DNA from: Lepas anatifera
Lineage: Eukaryota > Arthropoda > Thecostraca > Lepadidae
Assembly: GCA_034440635.1 (NCBI GenBank)
Contig: JAOTON010000316.1
Coordinates: 310,001-374,000 of the forward strand
Length of the DNA: 64,000 nt
Reading direction: 5' to 3'
Shown here in pieces: positions 20,263 to 31,419 of the stretch. Made by a program: the position numbers and the translations under genes. The stretch's first letter is position 1; each line of letters opens with the position of its first letter. The notes below the pieces were generated by a model. That model was given only the letters and a program-made list of their open reading frames with translations, ran no database searches and was not told the origin of the DNA.

Positions 20263-22416
20263 GCCGGCGTGCTGGATGCTAAATGTTCTGACAACTGAGT
20301 ATATCCGAGTGATCTGATCACTCACCGTGATCTGGTGATGAGATCTGAGAGCATGCCTTTGAGGCTGACTGGATGCGAGAAGGGACGTGGAGAACTAGTG
20401 GTGTGAAACTGAGCTGCCTTAGGTACCGTGCCTTATGCTGAGTGGAGCGAGTGATACTCTCTAACCTGCTCTTCCTTCGCTGTTCTTATTTGGCGTGCCA
20501 GCTGTATTTATTATGGTGACGCCGTCTGGCGGGGCGGCGGGTGTACGCTGCTGGCTCTCCGGACCAGCAGCGCCCCCTCTTATGTGCCAACCAAGCTTTT
20601 GCTTGCCTGCCCCACACTGGTGCTGCGGCGGCGTCTGCGAGTGTATGCTGATACCGGGAATGCTGGTGTTCTCTTCAGAGAAGCTGTCGCCTCGTCGGCG
20701 TTTGTTTTCTTTTTGATGACTTTATTTGAGAAGCATTGTCTGTCAGGTGATTTATTAATACACAGTGTAGGATTCAAGTATACACGTGGCGTTTTCTATC
20801 CAAGTTGATGTGTACAGGCTGTGGTAGCCTGCAAACGCCCTGGAAACCTGCTACTAGTCTCTTCTTGTAAGCTCTGTCCTGATTATGGGCCCAAATCGGT
20901 GGAGACAGAGTAGAGACATTGTATAACAGTTTATAGGGCGATCTGAGCACAGTTCCTTTATCAGTCCTTTATCAGTCTCGAAATCAGTGGTTCCCAGTCC
21001 TCCAGGTCATATTATTCCTTTTCAACAGCCAGAGGATTATGTTGTTTTTCCCTTAAAACTGTATGATTATTTGAAGAAAAATTTTTTCCCGCCAATATTT
21101 TTGGTTCCAGCTCTTGATAAACTTTTGCTGGAGTTTGCTATTCACAATACAGCCTGAGACAGAGAGCCCTCAGGTAATTGCTCATATTTCCTGAACGGTT
21201 GATCAGTCCTGGGTTTCGTTGATGAAAAAGCACGTAAAAAGACACTAGCAGGTTTCAATGGTTTCGGCTTTGTGTTGATGGCCGCAATGGCCCGTGGGCA
21301 AGTTTTTTTTGGGTTAAGCTAAAAGCATCTGAACAGAATATGGGGTGGGCACCGGGACACCGTACCTCCCCTCTAAATGACATAATAACGCCAACCCTAT
21401 GGCCCCGTATATTTCTATGAAACTTGTGCCGTTCTCTTTTATAAATACCAGTGGGATTTGCCACGGTGAGGGGCCATTTTAAGACGAGAGAGAGGAAGTG
21501 TGACCGTGAATGTTCTAGTACCTAGACCCCTGACGGACATGACTTGCTCTACTATTTGCGCGGGGAATGGCAAGGGAGATAGAGACACCGAGAGACAGCC
21601 CCCCTCCAACAGCAAGCACAGACGACCGGATGTGACGTTACACCTCGTAGCATATAACATTGGAAACTTTAATAATTAAATATCCAAGTTTTTGCAAAAA
21701 GAGGCCCATAATCGAAGATGAAATGCATATTTATTACATTTGGGATAAACTTGATTGCTGTGTATTCTCACCAATTCGTATGCGGGCAGTGTCATTAGCA
21801 GCAGTTTGACGCACGGCCCAACGGTGAAGGAATTCCTCCACGCCGATGTGACGTCACGTGGGCGAAAAGGAATCCCTATTGAACGTACATATATTTAAGT
21901 AAAAGTATCGTGCCCGAGAGATACTAGGGCACAATAACTGGGAGGATCTTGAAGCTCTGCAGTGTTTTAGACCACTTCACCATGTCTCGCGGCCTGAAGG
22001 TGTCCGGTGAAGGTGCGGTGAGGGATCCGCCCGTTCGGTGGATTCGGCAAAGCACTGCCAGGGTGCGAGTGATTTGCCGTAAACCCCTAATAAAAACACC
22101 TGAGAGGATCGCAAAGCGACGTGTCTGGCACTGAAATCGACTCGGAACCATTTGCGAAAAACCGAGATGAGGAGAGGCTCCGATCGAACACACAGGCAAT
22201 AAGTGGTGAAGAGTTTGATTATTTTCTAATAATCGAAATGCCGTTCTACACTTATTCATTTTAGGGAATTCTATCAGAGTTTTAGGACGTTACTCAAAAG
22301 TATCGGAAACTGCTCGGAATCTTGGACCAGGTGTCGGTGAGGATTCAAGAAAATTAATACTGAACATTGCATCCTCGAACTAATGACATTTGACTTCGCG
22401 GTAATGTCTTCGGTCC
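20263..22416 (+). other. filamin 3' UTR and downstream flank
   Basis: No repeats or convincing frames. No canonical AATAAA was found in the first kilobase after the stop. ATTAAA at about 21676 is a weak candidate, so the poly(A) site is not placed. Confidence 0.5.
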
Positions 22417-23325
22417 TTAACACCCGCACTGGAGGGGGTCTGGCACTAACGCGCACTGGAGGGGGCCTGGTAGGCCCCCCTAAGATCTCGGAAACTAAGA
22501 GGGTTAAGAAAAACGCCACTTGGTAGGTGGGTGGGGGCTATGGTGGTCTACATGATGACCAATTTTCATTGACCTAGGTCAATATCTTCAAGGTCAAACG
22601 AGGTCGTAAAGGTCAAATATTGGCCATGCTGGTATCGATTGGTAAATGCTGTGATTATGCAGGAAAATGGCGGGAATAAGCTAAAGGCGGACAAGGTTCA
22701 TAGAGAAGAGGTCTCAAAGAGGCTTCCTCACAACTTTTTGGTCAAGGTCATTCAAGGTCACTGACCTTCAAGGTCACCATATGGTATACTACTTATTATT
22801 TACACTTTGACTAACACTGTAGCCACTGTTTGGCGGGAAATCAGGATTGACCTTTCCCAATGACCTTTGACCTTGACCTTTGTATTGGGGTACCCTACCG
22901 ATGACGTCATAGCATAACATATGTCAGACGGGGTAACGTCATTTGGCCGGACGCACAGTGGTCAGTGACGTTGTAAATGCAGATATGACCTTGACCTTGA
23001 CCTTTGACCTTGACCTTGACTTTCATGTGAAGTGACCTTGACATATAGTCCCACTTATATGACGTTATGACGTCACCACTCGGTCTTCAATGCAAGCTAA
23101 CTGGTCCGACCGCGCGTTTACGGCGATCTCAAAATGCAGCTCTGACTTTGAAAACCTATAAGTCAAAAAATTTTCGGCCGATTTTCAAAACGTCTTCACC
23201 AATCGACGCGCTATTAAATTTTGTTAAATGTGGCCACGTGTCGTTTTTCGGCTACGAGCGGTTCTCCGGCCACCTCGGAAAAACAGGTGGGGGGCCTCCG
23301 AGCCCCCCTCCAGTGCGCGTGTTAA
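22417..23325. mobile_element. TTAA-flanked element, family 3, 909 bp
   Basis: TTAA at both ends (22417-22420, 23322-23325). Left tip TTAACACCCGCACTGGAGGG, right tip CCTCCAGTGCGCGTGTTAA. The left tip is duplicated about 33 bases in (AACGCGCACTGGAGGGGG). Non-coding. The interior has the densest AGGTCA/TGACCT set of the window, with runs of TGACCTTGACCTTTGACCT at 22984-23030. Confidence 0.85.
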
Positions 23326-23818
23326 TATGTATCCAAGTCTGTGCAAGTATCGCGAAGGTACGATACCATGAATCTGCCTTAGCCAAATGGGGCTGTCAAT
23401 CGATTCACAGGATAATTATTCAAACTCACGGGCCATCCCGACTTTTACAGAATTGTTCTGAGGCTCCAAATGAAGTCAGTACCCGCCGTTTCGGAAAGCA
23501 ATATAGATAGACACATTAATTTCTCATACTGATAGTGCGAGTCCAAATACGTGGGGGAAAGCGGGTGAGGGAAAGCGCTGAGGGTAAGGGTGGAGGAGCA
23601 CAGGAAATATTCTGGACGGGATATTTTCAACATTAGCAGTTTGATCACATGTGTATAGTTGTCGAAGAGATCTGAACCCATGCGATTTCAAAATGGTAGC
23701 AGTGGAGCTAAAAGTTGGACAAATGTACTTTAGAGAAGCTCTAGAAAATAGGCTAAGAGAAGCAGAAATAAATCACAGTCGGGGAGTGGTACACTCAAAT
23801 CAATTTTCAATCTTGTAG
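23326..23818. other. non-coding stretch
   Basis: No element ends, repeats or coding signal recognised. Confidence 0.5.
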
Positions 23819-23881
23819 AATCGTTGGGGAGAGGGGCTTGAACCCCCTAGCCTATTCCTTGGATCTGCAACTGAATCGTTG
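23819..23881. mobile_element. 47-bp remnant of a hAT-like element with perfect 8-bp target duplication
   Basis: AATCGTTG at 23819-23826 is repeated at 23874-23881 around 47 bases that end CCTTGGATCTGCAACTG, the inverse of a CAGTGGCGGATCCAAGG-type tip. The opposite tip has been lost. Probably an abortive or internally deleted copy. Confidence 0.6.
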
Positions 23882-23924
23882 CAAAGACTGGGGTATTGGA
23901 AGCATCTTTATGGGCACTTACCTT

Positions 23925-24430
23925 GACCACCCCCACCACTACCAGGGCGAAGGTGGCTCAGAGGCCCACCGGGGCGAGGTTAAATTTGGTAACATATTGA
24001 TGAGTATGACCCTAGAATTTGGATGATGTGCGAAATGACCTTGAAACTCACTATGTGACCTTGACCTATGATCAAGGTCATAATGTGATTTTGAAAGATT
24101 GTGGTGCATATCATTTGGGTCATTGGCTCGAGAAGAATATATCAAATATGTATCCTTCTGGTTTTTGTAGGTCTAATAGTTCTCGAGTTTTAGGAGTTTT
24201 ACTAAATGGGCCTAAATTTGACCCATTTCGAATCTCTGTGACGTCACTGGTCAACATATATGGTTCAAACTCGGCGCAATAAAAAGAGGGTAAGGCGCTT
24301 TCAGTGGCTTTCCATTTTCTCTGTACCACTTCCGGTTCCCGAGGTCGTAGGGGGTGGTCCCATGGGACGCCCAGGTGATGGTGGGTACGACAAACGCCCA
24401 GGCGGTGCCGGATTGAGCTGGAATTTAATT
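23925..24430. mobile_element. fragments of TTAA-element family
   Basis: 23925-23983 is a right tip: CCAGGGCGAAGGTGGCTCAG, then CACCGGGGCGAGGTTAA, with its body missing. From 23984 an AGGTCA-rich fragment runs to about 24430 and ends near CCCATGGGACGCCCAGG. Part of it (24280-24370) is repeated inverted at about 25915-26015. Confidence 0.6.
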
Positions 24431-25588
24431 CACAAGAATTATGTAGAAAGTATTTCTTAGGAAGATTGCCATAAGAGTGTTGAAAAGTTGGCATTGTTGT
24501 CCTCGTGATGTAAACCTTAAAATAACGTATGTAGCCATGTTAGTATCATCACGAGGTGATGACTGTGTGCTTTAATTTTGACTGTTTGACGTAGCACCTT
24601 ATTTCACACCCATCTGTTGAAAAAGAAACATTGAAATATATTCAAAATATCCGTAAAATTTATTGTTTCATCTAAACACCCCAGAAAAGTACGAACATCA
24701 ATCTTAATCAATCCACTTGGTCTTGAAATGAATTGTCCTGCATTCTGTCTTCTTGTTGGCTTAGAATCCCAAGTTATGCTGGAAATTTGTTTCTTCTGCT
24801 TGGATTGCTAAACAATCTGAGAATTGCTGGGCACTAGCCCTACTTTCCGTGATTGGGACGATATTACCTGTTATCTACTAGATTTCTCCCTCAGTCATTT
24901 CCATGGTAAGAGGGGCGGGGGAAGAGGGAAAGCGCCCCAAAGTTGTTCACCCAGAACGATGCGCACTTCAAGTTTTTGGGTTCCACCATAAAGTGATGTT
25001 TATGGCATTAATTTACGTAGCATAGCCCCAGAATGTTAAAGCCCCGCAAAAAAAACACAGAGATCCGATTAAAGTAGTGTGCTTTTCCCCGTTTGCTACG
25101 GAACAATGCACCACGCGCTCCCGTATAGGATATTATGCCGTTTGCACTTCAGTCGTGATTTGTAGGACGATTATTCGATTATTATGTTAGAGGTTTTTGC
25201 TGCGAGCGCCAAACCGTCTCGTCCACCAGTTACCGTCGGGCAGGACTCTGTTCCTCTTCACCAGCAGAAACCTGCGTCGCCACTACTGACTTCAGCAAAA
25301 GGGAGTAAACAGATAGCCAAACCGATACCGAAAGCAATGACGGCATGATGTTATGAGAACGCGGCTCTAAGAAAAATGTACATGGGTTACAAAAACACCA
25401 ATGGTATCGAAGGGTCTTCGCTGAAATTCTTGTAAGTTATCTGAATACACATTTACCAATCAGCGGCCGCCGTTCGCCAGCCTAGAGAGCCCATAGCCAT
25501 TAGGTTATGGCTTCTCCTGTTGGTCAATGGTTCTCTTCCACATCAATTAATGTACTCACGTTCGCTTCTAGCTGTAATTGCTCTGCGT
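24431..25588. other. non-coding stretch with a 51-codon frame at 25194-25348
   Basis: Mostly featureless. ATG at 25194 opens a short Ala/Pro/Ser/Lys-rich frame (SAKPSRPPVTVGQDSVPL) ending at TGA 25346-25348. It reads like protein but has no supporting splice sites or known relative. Confidence 0.3.
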
Positions 25589-25888
25589 TCAACTTCCTTG
25601 ATGTATTTCTGTTAATGTAACTGTCCGCTTCCCATTCACCGAAGCATTAATAAGCAGACCTGCCACGACGATCACTGAGGCAAATCCGGCACTGCCAGCG
25701 CCATCTACTGGGAAAGTTCCATAAAACTTGAAATAACTTTTGTACCCTTCAATGGTACTGTTCATTATCCCGGCATAGCTCTTGTCATACACGCCTGGGC
25801 TCTTTTCATACACACCACCGCCTGGGCCCTTTTCATACACGCCTGGGCCCTTTTCATACACACCACCGCCTGGGCCCTTTTCATACAC
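25589..25888 (-). CDS. unassigned minus-strand frame with VYEKGPGGG repeats
   Basis: The minus-strand frame from 25888 to the stop at 25589 starts inside a tandem repeat that translates as VYEKGPGGG and VYEKGPG units, then STIEGYKSYFKFYGTFPVDG and a hydrophobic segment AGFASVIVVAGLLINASV. The repeat units are multiples of three (27 and 21 nt), so the frame is kept across them. A one-base loss near 25908 breaks the frame upstream. It may be an exon fragment of a repetitive protein or a chance reading of a minisatellite. No splice sites or start were supported. Confidence 0.3.
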   Translation of the reverse strand: MYEKGPGGGVYEKGPGVYEKGPGGGVYEKSPGVYDKSYAGIMNSTIEGYKSYFKFYGTFPVDGAGSAGFASVIVVAGLLINASVNGKRTVTLTEIHQGS

Positions 25889-25927
25889 ACCGCCGCCTGG
25901 GCCTTTTCATACACACCACCGCCTGGG
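25782..25927. repeat. 27/21-bp minisatellite
   Basis: Units GGGCCCTTTTCATACACACC plus ACCGCCT (27 bp) alternate with a 21-bp version ending ACGCCT. Six to seven copies. Confidence 0.9.
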
Positions 25928-26490
25928 GTGTCATGGGAATCCCTACGATCACGGGAAATGGATGTGATACGGAAAAATTACAACGGCGCTGAACGTTCCT
26001 TACTCTTCGACCCTGGATTGGAGTTTGAAGCGTATCCGTTGACCCGTGGCGTTACAGTGGACCAAAATGGTTCAAATGGCAGTGGGTCAAAATGGCATGG
26101 CCGATTTAGAAAATATCTTACACCTCGGGAACCAGAGGTCTACAATAAAAAAATCATCAATGTGTTCCAATTGACCTAAAGATTCAAATGTCGTGCAGTA
26201 TGATCTGTTAGGGTAACATAGTGACCTTGGCCTTAAGTAGGTTAAATAAAAACTCTTTAAGGCCATGTTACACATCATTTAAATCCTTGGGTCGTGATCA
26301 TTACCATGACTACAAAGATAGGATTGTATCTGGTTTGGTTCAAAAGTTGTAGACATAAACAGCTTCGTAAACCGTGACCTTTGGTGACCTCTGGCGACCT
26401 TGGTATTGATCTGACCTCAAAATGGATGACATCATGCATATTTTTCGAAGCTTCCGAACGATATTTAGAAACTTTATCTAACTCATGTAA
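25928..26490. mobile_element. TTAA-element family fragment, AGGTCA-rich, interrupted by retrotransposon
   Basis: Shares its end section (GACCTCTGGYGACCTTGRTATTGA, split here as GACCTCTGG and GACCTTG) with the element at 56795-57995. It is cut off at about 26490, where retrotransposon sequence begins. Confidence 0.55.
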
Positions 26491-27756
26491 AGGTCGAGCT
26501 ACACCCTGGTTTTGTCGGCATCATTTTAGAAGAATGGAATCGCCTTACGCGGGCCCAGCTGATAATCTGGGTGTTTCTAAAGTTTCGTCTAGTCTTCCTA
26601 ACAACATGGGCGTATTCCAAGGTTCTTGTCTCGGCCCATTGCTCTACTGCATCTTTGCTTACGACCTGAGCCTGTATGCTGAGGATGCGGTCGTGGTCCA
26701 GTATGCAGATGACACCCAAATACTAATCAGCGGTAAAAAGTCACTATTTCAGACCCTCATTCAACGCATGGAAAATTCTTTGGCTTCCCTTGATGTTTGG
26801 TTTAGGGGTAATGGATTAAAAGTAAACGCTGACAAGACACAACTCATTCTTCTAGGAAGCGCTCCCAACATTCGACAAATTGGTAATTTTACAGTCAAAT
26901 TCCGCGGCCACGACCTAGTACCTTCTATGAACGTTAAAAACCTCGGCCTGACCTTCGACCGCACCCTCAGCTGGGACTCTCACATTTCTCTTCTTACGCG
27001 TCAATGCTTCGGAATTTTGAGTGGTCTCTCACATCTGAGACATTGCTTGCCTTCCAGAGTCATCTCCCCGATAGTCAGCTCCCTGGTTATCTCCCGCGTC
27101 CGATACTGCATCAGCGTATTCGGTAACGGGACCCAAACCAATAACATTCGGCCCCAAAAAATTATTAACTATGCTGCAAAAGTCATTTTTGGTCGCAAAA
27201 GTTTGATCACGTATCGGATGTGTTAGAGGACCTGGGCTGGCTGTCGGCGGGTGAGCTGGTGAGGTATCACACACTTGTACTTGTGCACAAGGTGGTGTGT
27301 TTCGGGGAGCCAGAGGAGCTGGCTCTGGGATTCGAAGAGGTCCGGCTTACCCGAGAGCGCAGCACGAGGCAGGACGGAGACTTTCGGGTGCCGCGCTCGC
27401 GGAGTAATATGGGACAGCGCAGATTTAAAGCCCGGGGTCCGTTGTTATACAATGATCTGCCTAATGACCTGAAAATGCTACCAGTGCCTATTTTCTGCCG
27501 CGCCCTCAAGCGCCAACTCTTGGCGGAGCGGATTTAGGACGATGTGAGTGTGGTGGTGCGCTGGGTGAATAGCGATATGTAGTATTTTAAGTGATTATTT
27601 CTTAATGTACGATTTTAACTGGTTTGTGTTGTATGAAGTGTGTCGCCTAACTATATCCCTAACCATTGATAGCTTGACGTAGGGTCCTAATAGCCACAAC
27701 TGTTCTTTCAACTGTGGATGACTCTGAATAAAGTCTTTGTCTTTGTCTTTGCCTAG
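26490..27756 (+). mobile_element. non-LTR retrotransposon, 5'-truncated, reverse-transcriptase 3' half
   Basis: The frame to 27226 encodes the palm of a LINE reverse transcriptase: GVFQGSCLGPLLY (the usual GVPQGSxLGPLLF), the catalytic YADD at 26702-26713 (QYADDTQIL), GLKVNADKTQLILLGS and LGLTFDRTLSWDSHI. A one-base loss in the A run near 27203 (GRKKF expected) moves the frame. The thumb and C-terminal part continue to the stop at 27537 (GPLLYNDLPNDLKMLPVPIF). The 3' end has AATAAA at 27727 and a (TTTGTC)n tail to about 27750, typical of Jockey/CR1/L2-like clades. No endonuclease domain or 5' end is present, so the copy is dead. It lies among AGGTCA-rich repeats. Confidence 0.85.
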
Positions 27757-27928
27757 CAATGACATCATAACTCGTTGACCTGACCTACCTATGTCAAGTT
27801 TTGGTCATAAGTTGTCGAATGTATCTTCCTAGAGGCAGGCAAAGTGACACGGGTCTTATTTGAACCGGCTCAGAGTCATTTGCGAAAGTCGAGGGGGTCC
27901 GATCGGAGCCCTGGTGGTGATGGGTTAA
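27757..27928. mobile_element. end fragment of family 6 TTAA element
   Basis: Reads as the reverse of the left end at about 62080-62250 (GGGTCCGATCGGAGCCC and the CAACGAGT block match). Ends at TTAA 27925-27928, which it shares with the next fragment. Confidence 0.6.
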
Positions 27929-28059
27929 CCCTCGCCCCGGTGGGGAGTGTTTGAACACTCCCTCGGGTTTTTCCGATGGCACGAAAAAACGGCAGCGCGA
28001 AGCGCCACCGTACTTGGCACGCCTTATCCTTGATCCATTTCGCAACTTTCTCTCAAATT
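27925..28059. mobile_element. left end of a family 6 TTAA element
   Basis: TTAACCCTCGCCCCGGTGGG, then the inverted repeat AGTGTTTGAACACT and a GGCAGCGCGAAGCGCC hairpin. Truncated where the next element begins. Confidence 0.65.
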
Positions 28060-28275
28060 TTAGCACGCACATTGAGAGGAGGCGGGTACCTGCCCCCTCG
28101 GGTTTTCGGAGAGGGAATAAAAACGGCGGCGTTTAGCGCCACCGTACTTAGCTTACCTTTTCTCTTATCATTTCTACCACTTTTTCAAAATTTCAACGTT
28201 AGGTCATTTCAGATCAGGTAACCAGTACAGATCAAGTGATCTGACCTCAAAAAGTTTAAACTAGTATAATTCGGA
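28060..28275. mobile_element. left part of a family 2 TTAA element (truncated)
   Basis: Begins TTAGCACGCACATTGAG (TTAA decayed), then GGCGGGTACCTGCCCCC, and is collinear with 50635-50860 through the AGGTCA cluster to AAAAAGTTTAAACTAG. Confidence 0.75.
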
Positions 28276-28747
28276 ACAGGCGTTAGGTAACGAAACGCTC
28301 ATTGGCCTTGACACTAGCGGGGCTAGCCACCTGGTGGCAGGATACCGAAGCAGCTGAGCAACCGAGACGCTAGTTCAGCAACTGGCCGCTAGAGGGGAAG
28401 CCGGCTGTTTTAGCTCTGCCAGAATTACTGCCTTAGGATTATGGGATTATTCTGGCCATTTTTACCTACGTGTGAAAGCCAGCCGCACATGACCGAATTC
28501 GTCATGAGAGTCGTCTGGGAGGAGATAGAGGGCGTGGAGGCATTGAATCCATTACATCTAGCTAGGAATGTATGTTATTTCAGCTAAGACTCTTCGAATT
28601 GGGGTCCGTATTAGCCTCTGATCTTGTGGTAAAGGCAAAACTTCACATTTTCTGTCTTTGGATCGTATTTGTTTTGTCCTTTTCTTTCGCTTTTGTCTGT
28701 ACTCGTCATGTTCTCTTGAAACCTGTTCTGATAAGGTCAGTTGTGTC
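28276..28747. other. non-coding stretch
   Basis: Unique-looking sequence containing a GCTAGCCACCTGGTGGC palindrome near 28321. No coding signal. Confidence 0.5.
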
Positions 28748-30270
28748 AAGCTAGAGCGCTAAAATAAACGTCATTGTAAAAGTCTTATGATCTCATGTCA
28801 TATTAGGTCACGAGGTAGCCTCAGGAGGTCAAACCACTATCAGAATGTCATTATGTTTCACATAGCGGAGAAAATTATGGCATTTTCCCATTAAATGGAG
28901 ATACGCGAAAACAATTTTATTGGCTACAGGGGTCGAAAAACTGACCATTTTGGCATTCTAAATGGTGACAGCCCAAGGTGGACAAGGTGACAAAAATTAG
29001 CTGATATGTTTGCTCCAGACGAATAACGGAACAAATAGCCAAAATTTGCACATGCAATTTAAACTCGCAATGTTTTTCAACAACTAAGATGGTCCAGGAG
29101 TATCCCTTGGTATCCCAATAACTCAAAACGTGCCACATTTTGCAGCCTGGGCTGGTGACACATTTATGGTTTGGCATTTTTAATGGTGACAATCTGAACA
29201 CTTTTTTGGCCCCTGATTGGCTAGATCAAAAGGTCACAAAAAGTTGTTTCAGAAGTCATATTCCAATTTTTACGAATTCGGCCTGCAAATGCCTTAAAAC
29301 TCCTTTCAAAGTCAACATTTCTAGACGACTTTACCGTTACACCTCTTATCAGTTAATGTGACGTATCCACGGCTAAGGCTATCAATTTCTCTAAGAATTA
29401 GGTTATATCTATCCTAATTAGTGATGTAGAAGTTTAGACTTACTATAGAAAAAAATTACCTAAGAAAAAACATTCCAAACCCCTTTTGAAACAGAAATAT
29501 AGGGCTTAAAAGAAATCAAAATTAACCAATGAGAAGCCTAGGATTCTCATACCGGGGTCACGTGACCTATCTGACGCAAAAGTTTCGTCATTCTGGGGCT
29601 GAAGCAGAAAACGACTCAAGACCCGAGGTACGAAATGGCTGAAGATTTGAGTAGGTAATTATATTTTTCCGTTTCTAGGGCAAACTAATTCATTTTGTAG
29701 TTTTTAAAGGCTTTGTAAAATTATTTCAAAATACAAATACAGGAGATACATTTGTATTACAAAGAAAACATTACTTTTCAACTTTAAATAGTTTTCGAAA
29801 AATAAGTGATGGGTGAAGGTTTCAGCATTTTATCGGAACTGTTAACTTATTTCGATAATAAGTGAGTGGCCTCCCAAAATTGTGTCGAAGATTTAAAAAT
29901 AATTGACAGTTACCTTATCAGGATTTTTCAAATAGCAAGAAACCACAATCATAATTTTTTCGCGTATCTCCCTTTAAATTCACTTTACTAGATTGCAATG
30001 ACTCTAACGGCATGAGAGCTGTGCCTAGTCTGCTTAAGCATTGCATATTTTAGTGGAAATGGCCTATCGTTACCTAACTTGACCTCTGGAGGTCAAACAT
30101 TTGGCCTGAGCGCTCAAACATGCGAAGTAATTTCTTACTGGATTCACACGAGCTTTTCAGTGCACTTTGCAGATTTGCGATAACCCCCATATATTCGGAG
30201 TTACAGGAGGGCATCAATGGCCCCCGGTCGGGCGAAGTTGGCGCCGGACCACTGATGGGGCGTGGGTTAA
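28748..30270. mobile_element. family 1 TTAA element, 5'-truncated and interrupted
   Basis: 28748-28890 and 29977-30270 are collinear with 41210-41702 of the copy at 39191, including GACCTCNGGAGGTCAAAC. The right tip is GATGGGGCGTGGGTTAA with TTAA at 30267-30270. A family 4 element is inserted between the two parts. Confidence 0.8.
28891..29976. mobile_element. family 4 TTAA element, 1086 bp
   Basis: TTAA at 28891-28894 and 29973-29976. Tips ATGGAGATACGCG and CGCGTATCTCCCT are inverted. A second shorter copy lies inverted at 31470. Non-coding and AT-rich, with few AGGTCA motifs, unlike the other families. Confidence 0.85.
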
Positions 30271-31419
30271 AGCTAGCCTTTACGTATATGGAAATTTGCA
30301 GCGTGGCTAAAATAACAGCTTTATGGCACATTTCGGGAAATTAAATACTGCTGTGTATTAGTTCGAACACTTTCACACATATGGTGGCTTTTCAAGCGCC
30401 GTCGTAATGAACGTGAAGTGATGAAGACTATGAAAGGAGACGGTGTGCATGATATTAAACCTGACTACCTCAATTCACTCTGGTAATCAGACTTAAAGTT
30501 ATTGAATGTCAGTCGTTTTGAGCACGACTAAATGATACTCTGCGGGAAATGATTACCAATTCTTTCCCGGTGTCGAATTCACGAACTCTTTAATCAGGAA
30601 ATTTCCAAGAAAATGAAAAGAAAAATTAATCAAAAAACAAGGGATATGGGAGTGCGTCCCGGATATAACGTATATTCCGCGGACAGATCCTGTTGAATTC
30701 ACCACAGTTCTTTATCACCCTTGCTATGTTGTAAGTGAGCAAATTACCACGAAAATAGGCACCCGAGATATCTATCGCCTTGGCTCACCCTGTTGTTATT
30801 TTCAACTTGTCATACTTCTTTTTATTTTTGGGATTATGTTCATCAATTTCTGTCATTACCCTTGTTTGTCTAGTTTTCCCACGAAATGTTAAAAACGAAA
30901 AGTTATTTATTTCAGAATAGTTAGGAAGGTAGTTATTGGGGTTACGCCTATACATTTAAAACTAGCTGAAGTGCCAAGTTCCCTGTTTGATTTGCTCTTA
31001 TCGATGATACAACTAGATTAATTTTTGCCTCCTTTCTTTCAGTATTGGTTCCAGATCGACATGTTTCAATTTGTTTTTTTTTGGTACGCAATGGGCGTAG
31101 ATACATTTGTTCCGAGACATATAATTTTCGAAAATAGTGTTTGGGCCTAGGATCTCAAGCAATATCTCTGGATTGTATTCTAAAATCTAAGAAATGTTAA
31201 GGAAAAAAGGACGCTCAATAAAAGGATATAGAACTGTGCCCCAGTTGCTATATAACACCTATTCCGTGGACGGTCCTGCTGATGAAGCCGCTGACTTACC
31301 CCTCCCTAGCCATTGGTTGGAGATCCCAGGAGATTGGGGAGGTCATTACTCCCTTCTACTTTGGGTCTCTGATAGGCTTTGTACGGGGCTTGTATTGCTG
31401 TGCCAGCGTTAAGCCATCC
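30271..31419. other. non-coding stretch
   Basis: AT-rich sequence with no recognised repeats or frames. Confidence 0.5.

Noticed and set aside
26426..27768. ATGACATCAT on both sides of the LINE as a 10-bp target duplication
   Set aside because: The left copy is followed by sequence that still aligns with the family 6 element end (as at 57840-57890), so it is not at the LINE border. The right copy is native to another family 6 fragment.
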